Shown here in pieces: positions 8,852 through 17,967 of a stretch of 64,000 nucleotides of DNA. Both the position numbers and the translations under genes were made by a program. Numbering within the stretch: the stretch's first letter is position 1; every line of letters begins with the position of its first letter. Origin of the DNA: Salibacterium halotolerans. Lineage in GTDB: Bacteria > Bacillota > Bacilli > Bacillales > Marinococcaceae. The notes beneath the pieces are model-generated. The model was not told the origin of the DNA, ran no database searches, and worked only from the letters and a program-made list of their open reading frames with translations. The stretch spans positions 62,001 to 126,000 of the forward strand of contig NZ_FOXD01000005.1 in the NCBI RefSeq assembly GCF_900115625.1, given 5' to 3'.

Positions 8852-11638
8852 TTAATTGGTGGAATTATTCTCCGTCGTACTTCCGGAGTCTGAATTACTG
8901 TTGTCATCCGAATTGGTGCTGTCACTGGAGGAATTGGATTGTTGTACGTCCGTGCTTCCGTCATTTGATTCACCGCTTGTGTTATTCTCATCACCTGAAT
9001 CGCCGCTGTCGTTATTGCTGCTGTCATTGTTTTCGGTATTGTTGTTTTCGCTGCCGCTGTCCCCGCTGTTATCATTGTTGGTATTACTGTCTTCGTTATT
9101 ACCGGAATCATTGTTATCCGATTCACCGCTGCCGGAGGAGCCGCTGTCTCCTGATCCCCCAGCATCCTCACTGTTATCATTCTGCTGGTCTTCACCGTCT
9201 TCATTTTCATTGCTGTCACTGCTGTCCTCTTCTTCCTCATCCATATTTTCGTTGTTCTCCGGTACATTGACCTGAACTTCAGACGAAGAGCTGGTCTGAT
9301 TTGGTCCCTGCTCGTTGACTACGGTGATGCGGAAGCTGTGTGTTACACCGCTCTTGGGAACGGACATCGTATAGCCTGTTTCGGACTGGTTCGATACCGT
9401 TTCGTAAGATCCGTTTTCCGTCCGGTGTTCCACCTGGAAGGAGCGGCCGCTCTGTTCACTTTGATCGTAGTCCCAGCTGACCTGAACCGCGTCTTCCTGT
9501 TCATCATATACCGCATTTAAACCGGTGATGGATTCAGGCTGCGAGAATGTATCCGACACCTCTTCCGGCCCCGTTCCTTCAACAAACAGTTCCGTGATAA
9601 TTTGACTCTCCGGTGTGTACCGGCTCGCCCTCTGCCCGCTGCTTCGTTCTATATCAATCGCATTGACGGAATCAGGCTGGGTAAATTCAGGTGTGTCTGT
9701 TCCTTCGGAAACATGGGACATCACGAGCCGGAAAATCTCTTTGGCAATATCACTTTCACCGCCGATCAGGTAATTCTCGCCCCGGTCGGAGCTGAAGCCG
9801 GTCCAGACGGCTGCCGTATAACGCGGGGTATACCCTGCGAACCATATATCAGGATCACCGCCGTCCGGGATACCGTACTGCTCATGTTCGGATTCAGTAA
9901 AGTTAGTTGTTCCAGTCTTTCCGGCCAGCGGAAGATCCGGAATATTCGCTCCGGTGCCGGTTCCTTCATCGACAACGTCTTTCAGCATATCCGTGATCAT
10001 GTACGCGGTGTAATCCTGCATAGCCTGGCTGGTTTCATGCTCCATCGTAATTTCACGGCCGTCCCGGAATTCGATGCGCCGTACCGCGTGAGGTTCGGAA
10101 TATGTTCCTTCATTTCCGAAGGCGGCATAAGCGCCTGCCATGTCAACACTTGAAAATCCAGGACTGATTCCCCCGAGGGCAGCTGCCGGGTAGACATTTT
10201 CGATCGGCAGACCGAGTCCCCGGGCGAAATCACCGGCTCGCTGCAGTCCGGTCTGCTGCAGCGCCTTGACAGCGGGAACGTTGATGGAGTCGACGAGTGC
10301 CTGTCTCATGCTCACAGAGCCTCTGAACGTTCCGGAGTAGTTCTGGATCTGCTGATCGCCGTCTTCGGTATACGTGTGCGGCTCATCGACAAGTTGGTGG
10401 TACGTGGACCACTGATTGTATTCAATCGCCGGAGCGTAATCGAGCAGCGGTTTAATCGTGGAGCCGGGCTGGGCGCTGCCGTTGCTCGCATAGTTGAACC
10501 CTTTGGCGATATCCTGGCTCTGCCGGTTGCCGACCATCGCTTTAATGGCACCGGTCTGTGTATCAATCAGGGTAAACCCGACCTGAAACTGGTCACTTTG
10601 CGGGTAATTGCTGATATGCTGGTTCGTATTAATGACTTCCTCCGCGTATTTCTGCGCTTCAGGATCGAGTGTGGTATAAATTTTCAACCCGGCCGAATAC
10701 AATTCATTGGAGGAGATGCCTTCGACGTCTTCCATCTCATTCTGGACGTGTGTGATGAACGAGTCGTATATCAGGCCTTCCTGGGTCGGGTTGTAATCAA
10801 GCTGTTCATTGATAGTAACCGATTTGGCCTCTTTGGCTTCCTGCTGGGTAATGAAATCATTCTCCTGCATCAGACCAATAATCATGTTTCTGCGTTCTTT
10901 TGCGGTTTTTGGATTCTGAATGGGTTCATAATGGTTCGGCCTTCTCGGAATAGCGGCAAGAAGGGCAGCATCTTCGATCGTCAATTCATCGACGTCTTTA
11001 TTAAAATAGACATCGGAAGCTTCTCCGATACCATATGCCCCCTGTTCAAAATAAATCAGATTTAAATACATCTGCAGAATCTGGTCCTTGGAATACTGCT
11101 GTTCCAGCCGGATGGCAAGGTACTGTTCCTGCACTTTCCGGCTGATCGTTTTTTCAGGGGACAAGAAGGCGTTTTTTACAACCTGCTGCGTGATCGTGCT
11201 GGCACCTTCCGCGCCGAATCCCTGCGACAAATTAGCTTTTAGTGCGCCGAACACGCGGATGATATCAATACCGAAATGGTCGTAAAATCTCGTATCCTCC
11301 ACGGCAATAAAGGCTGATTTGACATGGTTGGGAACATTATTGATATCAATGAGGTCGCGGTTTTTCCCGGACTGCAGTCTTGTCACCTGGTTACCGTTCT
11401 GATCATAAATCTCAGCTGCCTCGGAAAGCACGAGTTCTTCAGGATCAAGTGCCGGGGCATTGCTGATCATAAAACCGGCCGCGACCCCTCCTCCAAGTAC
11501 AAGTAGAAAACCTGTGATAAATACAATAAGAAATAATTTCTTGAATATAGACCGTTTACCGGATGATTTTTTATTTTTTTTGCCCGAAGTCTGCTGTGCC
11601 TGTCGTTTTTCCTGTCTCGAGCGGTAATCCTGGCTCAT
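8852..11638 (-). CDS. ponA: Class A penicillin-binding protein, bifunctional glycosyltransferase/transpeptidase
   Basis: Peptidoglycan synthase of 928 residues. In order: a basic cytoplasmic N-terminus, one membrane anchor (about 33-58), a GT51 glycosyltransferase domain (VEDTRFYDHFGID and EGASTITQQVVKN motifs), a transpeptidase domain with catalytic Ser393 in GSTIKP and the KTGTTNFTE motif, a fibronectin-III-like domain (about 700-790), then a roughly 130-residue tail made almost only of Ser, Asn, Asp, Glu and Gly. The tail is much longer and more acidic than in B. subtilis PBP1, as expected for an exported domain in a saline medium. It follows recU by about 86 bp on the same strand, the conserved recU-ponA pair. 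Confidence 0.95.
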   Translation of the reverse strand: MSQDYRSRQEKRQAQQTSGKKNKKSSGKRSIFKKLFLIVFITGFLLVLGGGVAAGFMISNAPALDPEELVLSEAAEIYDQNGNQVTRLQSGKNRDLIDINNVPNHVKSAFIAVEDTRFYDHFGIDIIRVFGALKANLSQGFGAEGASTITQQVVKNAFLSPEKTISRKVQEQYLAIRLEQQYSKDQILQMYLNLIYFEQGAYGIGEASDVYFNKDVDELTIEDAALLAAIPRRPNHYEPIQNPKTAKERRNMIIGLMQENDFITQQEAKEAKSVTINEQLDYNPTQEGLIYDSFITHVQNEMEDVEGISSNELYSAGLKIYTTLDPEAQKYAEEVINTNQHISNYPQSDQFQVGFTLIDTQTGAIKAMVGNRQSQDIAKGFNYASNGSAQPGSTIKPLLDYAPAIEYNQWSTYHQLVDEPHTYTEDGDQQIQNYSGTFRGSVSMRQALVDSINVPAVKALQQTGLQRAGDFARGLGLPIENVYPAAALGGISPGFSSVDMAGAYAAFGNEGTYSEPHAVRRIEFRDGREITMEHETSQAMQDYTAYMITDMLKDVVDEGTGTGANIPDLPLAGKTGTTNFTESEHEQYGIPDGGDPDIWFAGYTPRYTAAVWTGFSSDRGENYLIGGESDIAKEIFRLVMSHVSEGTDTPEFTQPDSVNAIDIERSSGQRASRYTPESQIITELFVEGTGPEEVSDTFSQPESITGLNAVYDEQEDAVQVSWDYDQSEQSGRSFQVEHRTENGSYETVSNQSETGYTMSVPKSGVTHSFRITVVNEQGPNQTSSSSEVQVNVPENNENMDEEEEDSSDSNENEDGEDQQNDNSEDAGGSGDSGSSGSGESDNNDSGNNEDSNTNNDNSGDSGSENNNTENNDSSNNDSGDSGDENNTSGESNDGSTDVQQSNSSSDSTNSDDNSNSDSGSTTENNSTN

Positions 11639-11724
11639 GGGTTGTTTTCTTCCTTTCTCTTGAGATGTTTCATTTTGACACGGGACATCATGGAGTTAGT
11701 CGACCTATGAAACAAAACGTTACA

Positions 11725-12318
11725 TTATGAAAAATAAATAAGGTCAACAATATCAAGATAGTTTATGCGCGGACTGTATTGAAGGGGAATGTAATGACCG
11801 TTTTCCCTTATATCCTGCAGCGGTATCGATTTCCTTTCCTTCTGCCCGAAATACCAATCCAAAAAAAGGGAGGCATCGTATAAATACGTTTGTTCAAGCA
11901 GGGTGAAACGGATGATCAAAAACGCAATGCCGTCATGACGGAGAATGTCATGCATATGCTCCATCTGGTGGGCATGGATATTGCCAAAGGGAAAAGATGT
12001 TTTATTGCGGGTTTCTTTCGCTTCAAAGTCAATATAGCTGCCGCGGTAAATGCCGTTATAGTCTGTCGTGGAAGGCTGTTTAAAATAAGCTTCGGTAATT
12101 TTTGCAGCGCTTCGCTTCGGATAGTCGACATGCACGATCTGTACAGGGGTCGGTTTCTTATGAATAACAGCCTTCCCGGTTGACCGGTAATACTGATTTG
12201 TATCGTTAAGATCCTGCTCCAGTGTCATTCCCCGGTTTCCAAACAGGTTGGAGGGAGAAGAGGTCTGATGACTGCGCGAACCGTTATACTTTTTTCCGCC
12301 GGGGTATCGAAAGGCCAT
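11725..12318 (-). CDS. recU: Holliday junction resolvase RecU
   Basis: Homodimeric Holliday-junction nuclease for recombination and chromosome segregation. Family blocks visible: [54 protein letters not shown] (metal-binding Asp/Glu residues and the ExK-type motif) and [20 protein letters not shown] at the C-terminus. The frame stays open upstream to 12384, but the ATG at 12316-12318 gives the family N-terminus (MAFRYPGGK) and has AGGTGG just upstream. 197 residues. Confidence 0.93.
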   Translation of the reverse strand: MAFRYPGGKKYNGSRSHQTSSPSNLFGNRGMTLEQDLNDTNQYYRSTGKAVIHKKPTPVQIVHVDYPKRSAAKITEAYFKQPSTTDYNGIYRGSYIDFEAKETRNKTSFPFGNIHAHQMEHMHDILRHDGIAFLIIRFTLLEQTYLYDASLFLDWYFGQKERKSIPLQDIRENGHYIPLQYSPRINYLDIVDLIYFS

Positions 12319-12408
12319 ACTACCACCTGCTTTGCTGTTTTTCATTTCTCCATCATAGCATATCAGGGCCTTGGAAAGAACCATCTTTCTTCTCTTAAGA
12401 AGGGAAAG

Positions 12409-12439
12409 TAGACAATCATGGGGAAGGTCATGTTACGAT
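12409..12439 (+). promoter_or_regulatory. Possible sigma-A promoter of the RemA-like gene
   Basis: TAGACA (12409-12414) and TACGAT (12434-12439) with a 19-bp spacer, 16 bp ahead of the GTG start. The spacer is longer than ideal; this is an inference from consensus only. Confidence 0.4.
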
Positions 12440-12455
12440 AAAGGAGTAAGGGAGA

Positions 12456-12722
12456 GTGAGAGAATCAATGAATGAGAAGCCGGTCAATCTTGGTTTTGGC
12501 AATATGATGCCGCCTGAACGAATTATATCAATTGTCAGCTCGGATTCCGCACCTACAAAACGGTTGATTCAGGAAGCCCGGGATAGAAAAATGCTGATTG
12601 ATGTCACGAATGGTAGAAAAACAAGGAGTATTATCCTTGCTGATAGCGACCACGTTCTGCTTTCCGCTATTCAGCCTGAAACAGTGGCACAGAGATTAAA
12701 TGAAAATGATAGTGGTGGTTAG
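12456..12722 (+). CDS. RemA-like DNA-binding regulator (DUF370 paralog)
   Basis: Small protein of the RemA/DUF370 family, whose founding member in B. subtilis is an octameric-ring DNA-binding activator of biofilm matrix and osmoprotection genes. [31 protein letters not shown] and [14 protein letters not shown] align with RemA along the whole length. The canonical remA sits between yloC and gmk, so this copy next to recU is probably a paralog. The RRTR stretch of RemA reads RKTR here. The start is ambiguous: GTG at 12456 has AAGGAG with 9-bp spacing, while ATG at 12468 aligns better with RemA. Confidence 0.75.
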   Translation: MRESMNEKPVNLGFGNMMPPERIISIVSSDSAPTKRLIQEARDRKMLIDVTNGRKTRSIILADSDHVLLSAIQPETVAQRLNENDSGG

Positions 12723-12726
12723 TACG

Positions 12727-12755
12727 AAGCTTCGGCCTATGCCGGAGCTTTTTTT
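12727..12755 (+). terminator. Terminator after the RemA-like gene
   Basis: AAGCTTCGGC, a 4-base loop, GCCGGAGCTT (10-bp stem with one G-U pair) and then seven T. A compact rho-independent terminator. Confidence 0.88.
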
Positions 12756-12873
12756 GTAGATTTCAGGCTGATTTATACCTTCTTTTTCGAATAAACACTA
12801 GTTCTGTCAGTACAGCAGGGTTTCTTCAATCAAAGAAGAAAGCAGGAGGGACAGGAAAAAGGAGGTATGCAAA

Positions 12874-13359
12874 ATGACAGAACAGCACTTGAAAACAAAA
12901 GACATTGCCCGGCGCCTGGAGGTTTCATCGTCAACTGTGCTGAATTGGGTCAAAAAATACAATATTCCATACACCGTTAACGCAAATGGTCATTACTGCT
13001 TCGAAGAAGATACTGTTTTGCAGTTTTTGAGTATTAAAAAGCAGCAACAGCAGGATGTATCCCATACCGCTGAAAAAAGCGGCGGCACGGTCAACCGCGA
13101 TGTGATGCTGGAACGGCTGGCACAGGCCGAGGAGAATGTTCAATTACTTGAGCGGATGATTATGAATAAAGCAGATGATATCGTGACGTTTCAAATCGTA
13201 GAGCAGCGCAAGAAAATAGAAGCGTTGACAAAAAAGATGGACAGGCTCGAAAAGCAGATACAACAGCAGCAGGATCCAGAGCTCCGCCGGAAACAGGAGG
13301 ATACAGCCGGTATCGCTCAACCCGGTCATCTGCCTGCAGGTCTTTTTCAGTTTGAATGA
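12874..13359 (+). CDS. racA: Chromosome-anchoring protein RacA (short form)
   Basis: An N-terminal MerR-like helix-turn-helix (LKTKDIARRLEVSSSTVLNWVKK, then NANGHYCFEEDT) is joined to a coiled coil (about 75-140) with DDIVTFQIVEQRKKIEAL, matching the RacA-specific central region. RacA binds chromosome arms near the origin and ties them to DivIVA at the poles during sporulation. At 161 residues it is somewhat shorter than B. subtilis RacA (184). The C-terminus is Gln/Glu-rich and ends in LPAGLFQFE. AAAGGAGG precedes the ATG. A plain MerR-type coiled-coil protein cannot be excluded. Confidence 0.7.
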   Translation: MTEQHLKTKDIARRLEVSSSTVLNWVKKYNIPYTVNANGHYCFEEDTVLQFLSIKKQQQQDVSHTAEKSGGTVNRDVMLERLAQAEENVQLLERMIMNKADDIVTFQIVEQRKKIEALTKKMDRLEKQIQQQQDPELRRKQEDTAGIAQPGHLPAGLFQFE

Positions 13360-13400
13360 ATGACTCCCCGTGATAAGATAGAATGGAGGAGGACAGGGAT

Positions 13401-13772
13401 ATGCAGCAGGAACAAAAACAAGAACTTTATACAAAAATACAACAGTTAAAACAATATAATGACCAGTCTCTTCATCATTTCACGACGATAGCACAGAATG
13501 CTGAATACACGCCCGATTTTTATGAAGAAGTGAAACCATTTGCCGACCGTATGAAAGAAACAGCCGATGCTTGGAAACCACTGGCGGAACAATGGATTAT
13601 CGATGAAAAGCCATTCTATTTTTACTTGAAACAGATTGAGGACACGCATGAAAACATGTGTATTTCATCGATACGTTCGTTTCAATCCGATACAAAAAAG
13701 AAGCGCTTCCGTGAGATGATTCAGTCGATTGACTATATTTTAACCGGTATGGAAGAACAGCTGGATGTATAA
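13401..13772 (+). CDS. yppE: YppE family protein (DUF1798)
   Basis: All-helical cytoplasmic protein of 123 residues from the chosen start. The pattern FYEEVKPFADRMKE ... WIIDEKPFYFYLKQIEDTHENM ... KKRFREMIQSIDYIL matches the YppE/DUF1798 four-helix bundle known from the recU region of Bacillus. Function unknown. The ATG at 13401 is preferred over 13383 because GGAGGAGGA lies just before it. Its 3' end is immediately followed by the ribosome site of the sulfurtransferase gene. Confidence 0.75.
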   Translation: MQQEQKQELYTKIQQLKQYNDQSLHHFTTIAQNAEYTPDFYEEVKPFADRMKETADAWKPLAEQWIIDEKPFYFYLKQIEDTHENMCISSIRSFQSDTKKKRFREMIQSIDYILTGMEEQLDV

Positions 13773-13791
13773 CAGGAAAGGAGGAGCAAAA

Positions 13792-14622
13792 GTGACGTAT
13801 ATTGTTGATCCGGAATGGGTGAACGATGCATGCCAAAGAGAGGACGTACGGATCGTCGACTGCCGGTTTCAGCTTGGCGAGCCGGAAGCGGGAAAAGCAG
13901 CATATGAAAAAGAGCATCTGCCCGGCGCTGTTCATATCGATCTGGAAAGAGATTTAAGTGCACCGGCGGAACCTGTCGGCGGAAGACACCCGCTGCCGGA
14001 TATGGATGAATTTGCAGACATTTTATCCGAAGCAGGTATTGATCACCACACGGATGTCGTTGCTTATGATGATCAGGGAGGAGCGATGGCGGCTCGGTTT
14101 TGGTGGATGATGATGTATGCCGGCCATGAACGGACGTTTGTGATGGACCGGCCTTTCTCCTTATGGAAGGAAGAGGGGTATCCTGTTGAAAGCAGGCAGC
14201 CCGAACTGAAAAGAAAAGAATTTATTCTACGAATCCAGCCGCAGATGCTGGCGTCTATAGAAGAAGTAAAGCTTGCTCTTCATGAGGAATCGAGCCGGAT
14301 TATCGATGGACGTGACGAAAGGCGCTACCGCGGAGAGACGGATCCGGTAGATCATACAGCCGGGCACATTCCGGGTGCCGGACACTATTTCTGGAAAGAT
14401 GTGCTGGATGAGCACCTGATCTGGAAAGGCCCAAAAGAGCTGAAAGACCATTTTCAGCATTTACCGGAAGAAAACAGGATCTACTCTTACTGCGGATCCG
14501 GTGTGACAGCCTGTGTGAACGTACTGGCGCTGAATGAAGCGGGATATGAAAATCCAAGGCTCTATGCCGGAAGCTGGAGTGACTGGATTTCCTATGGAGA
14601 CCTGCCGGTAGAGAAAGGCTAA
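13792..14622 (+). CDS. Sulfurtransferase with tandem rhodanese domains (SseA type)
   Basis: 276-residue two-domain rhodanese. The N-terminal domain (VRIVDCRFQLGEPEAGKAAY, HLPGAVHIDLERDL) is inactive. The C-terminal domain carries the catalytic cysteine in YCGSGVTACVNVLAL; the CGSGVTA loop is that of 3-mercaptopyruvate-type enzymes rather than thiosulfate rhodaneses. It moves sulfane sulfur to cyanide or other thiophiles. The start is GTG 13792, placed just after AAAGGAGG. Its stop overlaps the convergent TRIC-channel gene by 4 bp. Confidence 0.9.
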   Translation: MTYIVDPEWVNDACQREDVRIVDCRFQLGEPEAGKAAYEKEHLPGAVHIDLERDLSAPAEPVGGRHPLPDMDEFADILSEAGIDHHTDVVAYDDQGGAMAARFWWMMMYAGHERTFVMDRPFSLWKEEGYPVESRQPELKRKEFILRIQPQMLASIEEVKLALHEESSRIIDGRDERRYRGETDPVDHTAGHIPGAGHYFWKDVLDEHLIWKGPKELKDHFQHLPEENRIYSYCGSGVTACVNVLALNEAGYENPRLYAGSWSDWISYGDLPVEKG

Positions 14623-15233
14623 TGCTGGTGCTCCCTTATGGAATGACTTTTTGGAAGACGCCATCCGTAGTGAACAGACAGCATCCGGCAGATAACAATC
14701 AAAACGAGCATGGTGATATAGCCCGGCATGGAGGAAATCCATCCCATACCGATAACAATACCGGCGGGAACGGTCCATGCGATGTAAATTTCATGCCGCA
14801 GAAAAAGAGGTTTGCGTCCGGCCAGTACATCCCGGATCATTCCGCCACCGGTACCCGTTAAAGCAGCAGCGGCTATGGAAGCGCTGAGCGGAAGGTTCAT
14901 TTCGGATGCGTAAATGGCCCCCTGTACGGCAAAGGAGCCGAGACCGATGGCATCAAACATAAGGCCCCATTTCCTCCATGTTTCAAACAAAAACCGCGGC
15001 AGTAGAAAAGCAATGGTCATGATGATAAAAGCGGTCAAAAACAGAGTCTCCTGTCCCCACAGAGCAGTAACCGGGACACCGATCAAAAGGTTCCGCACAG
15101 CTCCGCCGCCAAAAGCTGTCACGAACCCCAGAATATAAATCCCCATTAAATCATATTCTTCTTCCATTGCAGCAAAGACACCACTCAGCGCGAAGGCGGT
15201 AGTGCCGATAATATTAAGAATGTCCCACGTCAC
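14619..15233 (-). CDS. Trimeric intracellular cation (TRIC) channel family protein
   Basis: Integral membrane protein of 204 residues with about seven hydrophobic helices. Two copies of the UPF0126 repeat are visible: FALSGVFAAMEEEYDLMG ... AFGGGAVRNLLIG, and FAVQGAIYASEMNLPLSAS ... LTGTGGGMIRDVLAG. The GGG-x-R-x2-L turns form the pore in bacterial TRIC homologs, which conduct monovalent cations. Translation starts at GTG with AAAGGAGG nine bases upstream. Confidence 0.88.
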   Translation of the reverse strand: MTWDILNIIGTTAFALSGVFAAMEEEYDLMGIYILGFVTAFGGGAVRNLLIGVPVTALWGQETLFLTAFIIMTIAFLLPRFLFETWRKWGLMFDAIGLGSFAVQGAIYASEMNLPLSASIAAAALTGTGGGMIRDVLAGRKPLFLRHEIYIAWTVPAGIVIGMGWISSMPGYITMLVLIVICRMLSVHYGWRLPKSHSIREHQH

Positions 15234-15258
15234 CCGGGACCGCCTCCTTTCCCAAGAA

Positions 15259-15283
15259 AAATTCCCGGCCGCATGAGGCCGGG
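15259..15283 (-). terminator. Terminator of the UbiB-type kinase gene
   Basis: Read on the minus strand: CCCGGCC, 6-base loop, GGCCGGG, then AATTTTTC. It lies in the 50-bp gap before the TRIC gene and ends the phasin-kinase transcript. Confidence 0.8.
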
Positions 15284-15287
15284 ATAT

Positions 15288-16964
15288 TCAAAATCGTCCG
15301 GATTTAAATATAGCGTACAGAAGCCATAAAAACATAAGAAACGAAATAATGAAACTGATTTCAATGACCGGCAGTCTGACAAGAGGGGAGGAAGAATCTC
15401 CGAATGTAGAGCCGACAATCAAACCGACCATAATAATGCTGAACGCAAGCAGTATGATACTGAAAGAAAGGCGGTTGCTGATCCGGTCAAGCTTATTCAA
15501 AAAGATGTTCATTTTCGGGACTTTCATCTCAATGCCGACGTGGCTTTTGTTCAACTTGGACAGTGCATCACGGAATTCCCGGGGAATGTCCAGCAGGTAA
15601 TCCCGCTGCCGCACTCCTTCTTTCCACCAGTCTCTGGCAATATTTTTAGGATTTATCTGTTCCATCGCCAGCTTCTTTCCATATGGTTCCGCTATTTCAA
15701 CAATGCTGAGATCCGGATCAAGATGTTCGATAATGCCCTCGAAAGTAATCAATGCTTTGGCAAGCATCGTATATTCTTTGTAAATCTGAATCTCGTACCG
15801 GTGCGACGTTGCAAAAATATCATTAATTGCTTCACCGAACCGGATATCCTGGAACGATTTCTCGTAATACTTGGAAAGCATATAATAGACATCTTCTGCA
15901 AACTGATCATGATCAATCGTATCCGGAATATCGGCCATTTCATAAATGGCATCAGCCACCTGATCCGGCTTTTTCCGGGTCATGGCAATAATATAGTTGA
16001 TAAACTGCCGGCGCATTTCTTTATTGAGCCGTCCGATTTGGCCGAAATCAATCAGTCCTGCTGTCTCATAGCCGGTGAAGACAATATTTCCGGGGTGGGG
16101 ATCACTGTGAAAAAAACCATCCACCATGACCTGGTGAAAGAAAGCATCGGTGAGTGAACGCGCCAGTGCTTTCTTGTTAAACTGTTTGTCACTCTGCTCC
16201 AGCTCCGAAATTTTTGTGCCGTCCAGAAAAGAAATGGTCAGCACCCTCCGGCTGGAGTACGATTCGAATACTTCCGGAATCTCAAGAGCAGGGAAGTTCT
16301 CCATGTTGGTCCGCATTTTCTCTGTATTGCGGGCTTCCACATAGTAATCGACTTCATCCCGGATGGCATCTATATATTCCTCAATCACATCCTGCAACTG
16401 ATAGTACCTTGCCCACTGAAAACGCTGGGCGAATAATTTGGCAAGATCCCGTAATATATCGATATCTTTTTCAATCGTTTCTTTGATATGCGGGCGTGAT
16501 ACTTTCACGGCTGCGTCCGTTCCATCGTGAAGCTCAGCCTTGTATACCTGTCCGATGGATGCTGCGGCAATCGGCTCATCTGAAAAGGAAGCGAACACGT
16601 CTTCCAATTGGTGTCCGAGGTCATGTTCGATAATTTTCCGTGCCTGCTCAAATGGAAAAGGCGGCACCTCATCCTGAAGTTTCTGCAGCTCTTCAATGAT
16701 GGAAGGAGGAAAGATGTCTTCCCGGGTGCTTATCATCTGACCGAGTTTAATAAAAGTTGGTCCCAGATCCTCAAGCACTTTACGGATCCGCTGTCCCATC
16801 GAATGCATGTTGTAATCATCAGGGTTGGACGCCATCCGCTTGGGAAGGGACAAAATATGAAACAGGCCGACTTCCTGCAGTACATAACCAAAGCCGTGAC
16901 GGGCAAGCGTGGCTGCTATCTTTCTGTAGCGGTTCGCGTGTTTAAGACCTCGTGATATTTCCAT
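15288..16964 (-). CDS. ABC1/UbiB (AarF) family atypical kinase with C-terminal membrane helices
   Basis: 558-residue UbiB-like protein. Family motifs: KLGQMISTREDIFP and PFPFEQARKIIE (the KxGQ segment), the Ala-rich nucleotide loop AAASIGQVYKAELHDG, the lysine AVKVSRP, DFFHSDPHPGNIVF-like catalytic loop (here VDGFFHSDPHPGNI) and LIDFGQIGRL. The last ~60 residues form two transmembrane helices. Homologs support ubiquinone or lipid metabolism as ATPases or kinases; in menaquinone-using Firmicutes the substrate is unknown. It is read after the phasin-like gene, a frequent pairing. Confidence 0.88.
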   Translation of the reverse strand: MEISRGLKHANRYRKIAATLARHGFGYVLQEVGLFHILSLPKRMASNPDDYNMHSMGQRIRKVLEDLGPTFIKLGQMISTREDIFPPSIIEELQKLQDEVPPFPFEQARKIIEHDLGHQLEDVFASFSDEPIAAASIGQVYKAELHDGTDAAVKVSRPHIKETIEKDIDILRDLAKLFAQRFQWARYYQLQDVIEEYIDAIRDEVDYYVEARNTEKMRTNMENFPALEIPEVFESYSSRRVLTISFLDGTKISELEQSDKQFNKKALARSLTDAFFHQVMVDGFFHSDPHPGNIVFTGYETAGLIDFGQIGRLNKEMRRQFINYIIAMTRKKPDQVADAIYEMADIPDTIDHDQFAEDVYYMLSKYYEKSFQDIRFGEAINDIFATSHRYEIQIYKEYTMLAKALITFEGIIEHLDPDLSIVEIAEPYGKKLAMEQINPKNIARDWWKEGVRQRDYLLDIPREFRDALSKLNKSHVGIEMKVPKMNIFLNKLDRISNRLSFSIILLAFSIIMVGLIVGSTFGDSSSPLVRLPVIEISFIISFLMFLWLLYAIFKSGRF

Positions 16965-17020
16965 GTAACAATTCCTTTCCAGGAATACAAAATCTAATCT
17001 TGGCTCCTCGAACCGACGGA

Positions 17021-17353
17021 TCAGCGTTCGTTATGATCTGTATCGTTAAATTTATAACGCTCCAGTTTTTCTTCCAGCTCCTGAAGTTTGGATTCTATCC
17101 GTTCTATGTCGGTGTCCGATGCAAGCCCCATGTCTCTGAACGCATCACGCGCTTTATCTTTTGAGCGTTCACTCCAGTCCGACTCCATATTCTTCCCGCG
17201 TTCCATTAACTCTTCTTTCCACTGCTCGGCTTCACGGGGGGTGATTCTGCCGCGCGTCACCAAATCATCAATATAAGTCTGCACTTTTTCTTTTCCGTAG
17301 GAAGCTGCTCCGAGGCCGAGAAAAAATCCTTTTTTCAGCATGTCATTCATCAT
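17021..17353 (-). CDS. Phasin-like coiled-coil protein
   Basis: 110-residue helical protein. An N-terminal amphipathic stretch (LKKGFFLGLGAASYGKEKV) is followed by ITPREAEQWKEELMERGK and a C-terminal coiled coil (IERIESKLQELEEKLERYK). This resembles the polyhydroxyalkanoate granule phasin or PhaF-type regulator family often found beside ABC1 kinases; polymer binding is not shown by sequence. Two adjacent ATGs (17353 and 17350) both follow AGGAGG. It lies 56 bp upstream of the kinase gene on the same strand. Confidence 0.75.
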   Translation of the reverse strand: MMNDMLKKGFFLGLGAASYGKEKVQTYIDDLVTRGRITPREAEQWKEELMERGKNMESDWSERSKDKARDAFRDMGLASDTDIERIESKLQELEEKLERYKFNDTDHNER

Positions 17354-17433
17354 GTATTCCTCCTGGTTCTTATTTTTCAGCAGGTGAGTTGTATCTTCCG
17401 CTCTGATTATCTACAATAGGCAGGGACGTCGTG

Positions 17434-17478
17434 AAAAAGGCTTACCTGAAGATAGAATACTCTATTCAGACAAGCCTT
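17434..17478 (-). terminator. Terminator after the small membrane protein gene
   Basis: On the minus strand AAGGCTT and AAGCCTT close a structure containing an inner CTGAA/TTCAG stem, followed by TTTTTC. It separates the 59-residue gene from the phasin-like gene. Confidence 0.7.
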
Positions 17479-17500
17479 GAGAGAAAGATGGATACATTTC

Positions 17501-17680
17501 CTACCCGTTGTCCCGGAGCATGGAATAAATGAAGAATACCAGGACGATAACAGAGATGATGGACAGCCCGGCTAATAAACTTTTGTCCGCATCGTTCCAG
17601 GCATTTACCGAGGATGCTGATGCAGCCGCCGGTATCATGAAGATAATCATTGCAGACAGCACTGCGCTGAGTCTCGTCAT
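17501..17680 (-). CDS. Short membrane protein (59 residues), unknown
   Basis: On the minus strand an ATG at 17680 opens a 59-codon frame ending TAG at 17501. AAGGAGG lies about 8 bp upstream, and a terminator follows. The product has an N-terminal hydrophobic segment that reads like a signal peptide (SAVLSAMIIFMIPAAASAS), a short polar stretch (NAWNDADKS) and a second helix (IISVIVLVFFIYSML) before RDNG. The start, ribosome site, membrane logic and terminator agree with a real gene. I do not recognise a family. Confidence 0.6.
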   Translation of the reverse strand: MTRLSAVLSAMIIFMIPAAASASSVNAWNDADKSLLAGLSIISVIVLVFFIYSMLRDNG

Positions 17681-17967
17681 AAAGAAAAGCCTCCTTCATG
17701 CATTGTCATTTATGTAAGATGGTTAAACACTCTGTCTAAGTATATCATTATCACCCATGGCAGAGCAGTGGGAAAACAAAAGAAATACCTTTTTTTATTA
17801 TATCCGTGCAAAAACAATTTATCAATCCAAAAAGGATATCCATACGCTCCTTTTAGTGGACAGAACAATCGTTAGGGCGTACGTATCATGTTACAATAAA
17901 TAAAGTGCAAAATGCAGTACAATGTAAAATGTGTCCGTAATGGAACGACAGGAAAGGAAAATGAGAC

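Noticed and set aside
8824-9275. Long frames antisense to the ponA tail
   Set aside because: They are artefacts of the low-complexity Ser/Asn/Asp codons, and no ribosome site or family signal supports them.
17681-17967. T-box or attenuator ahead of ilvA
   Set aside because: No T-box motif (AGGGTGGNACCGCG) and no terminator/antiterminator pair precedes the gene; only weak promoter-like sequences are seen.
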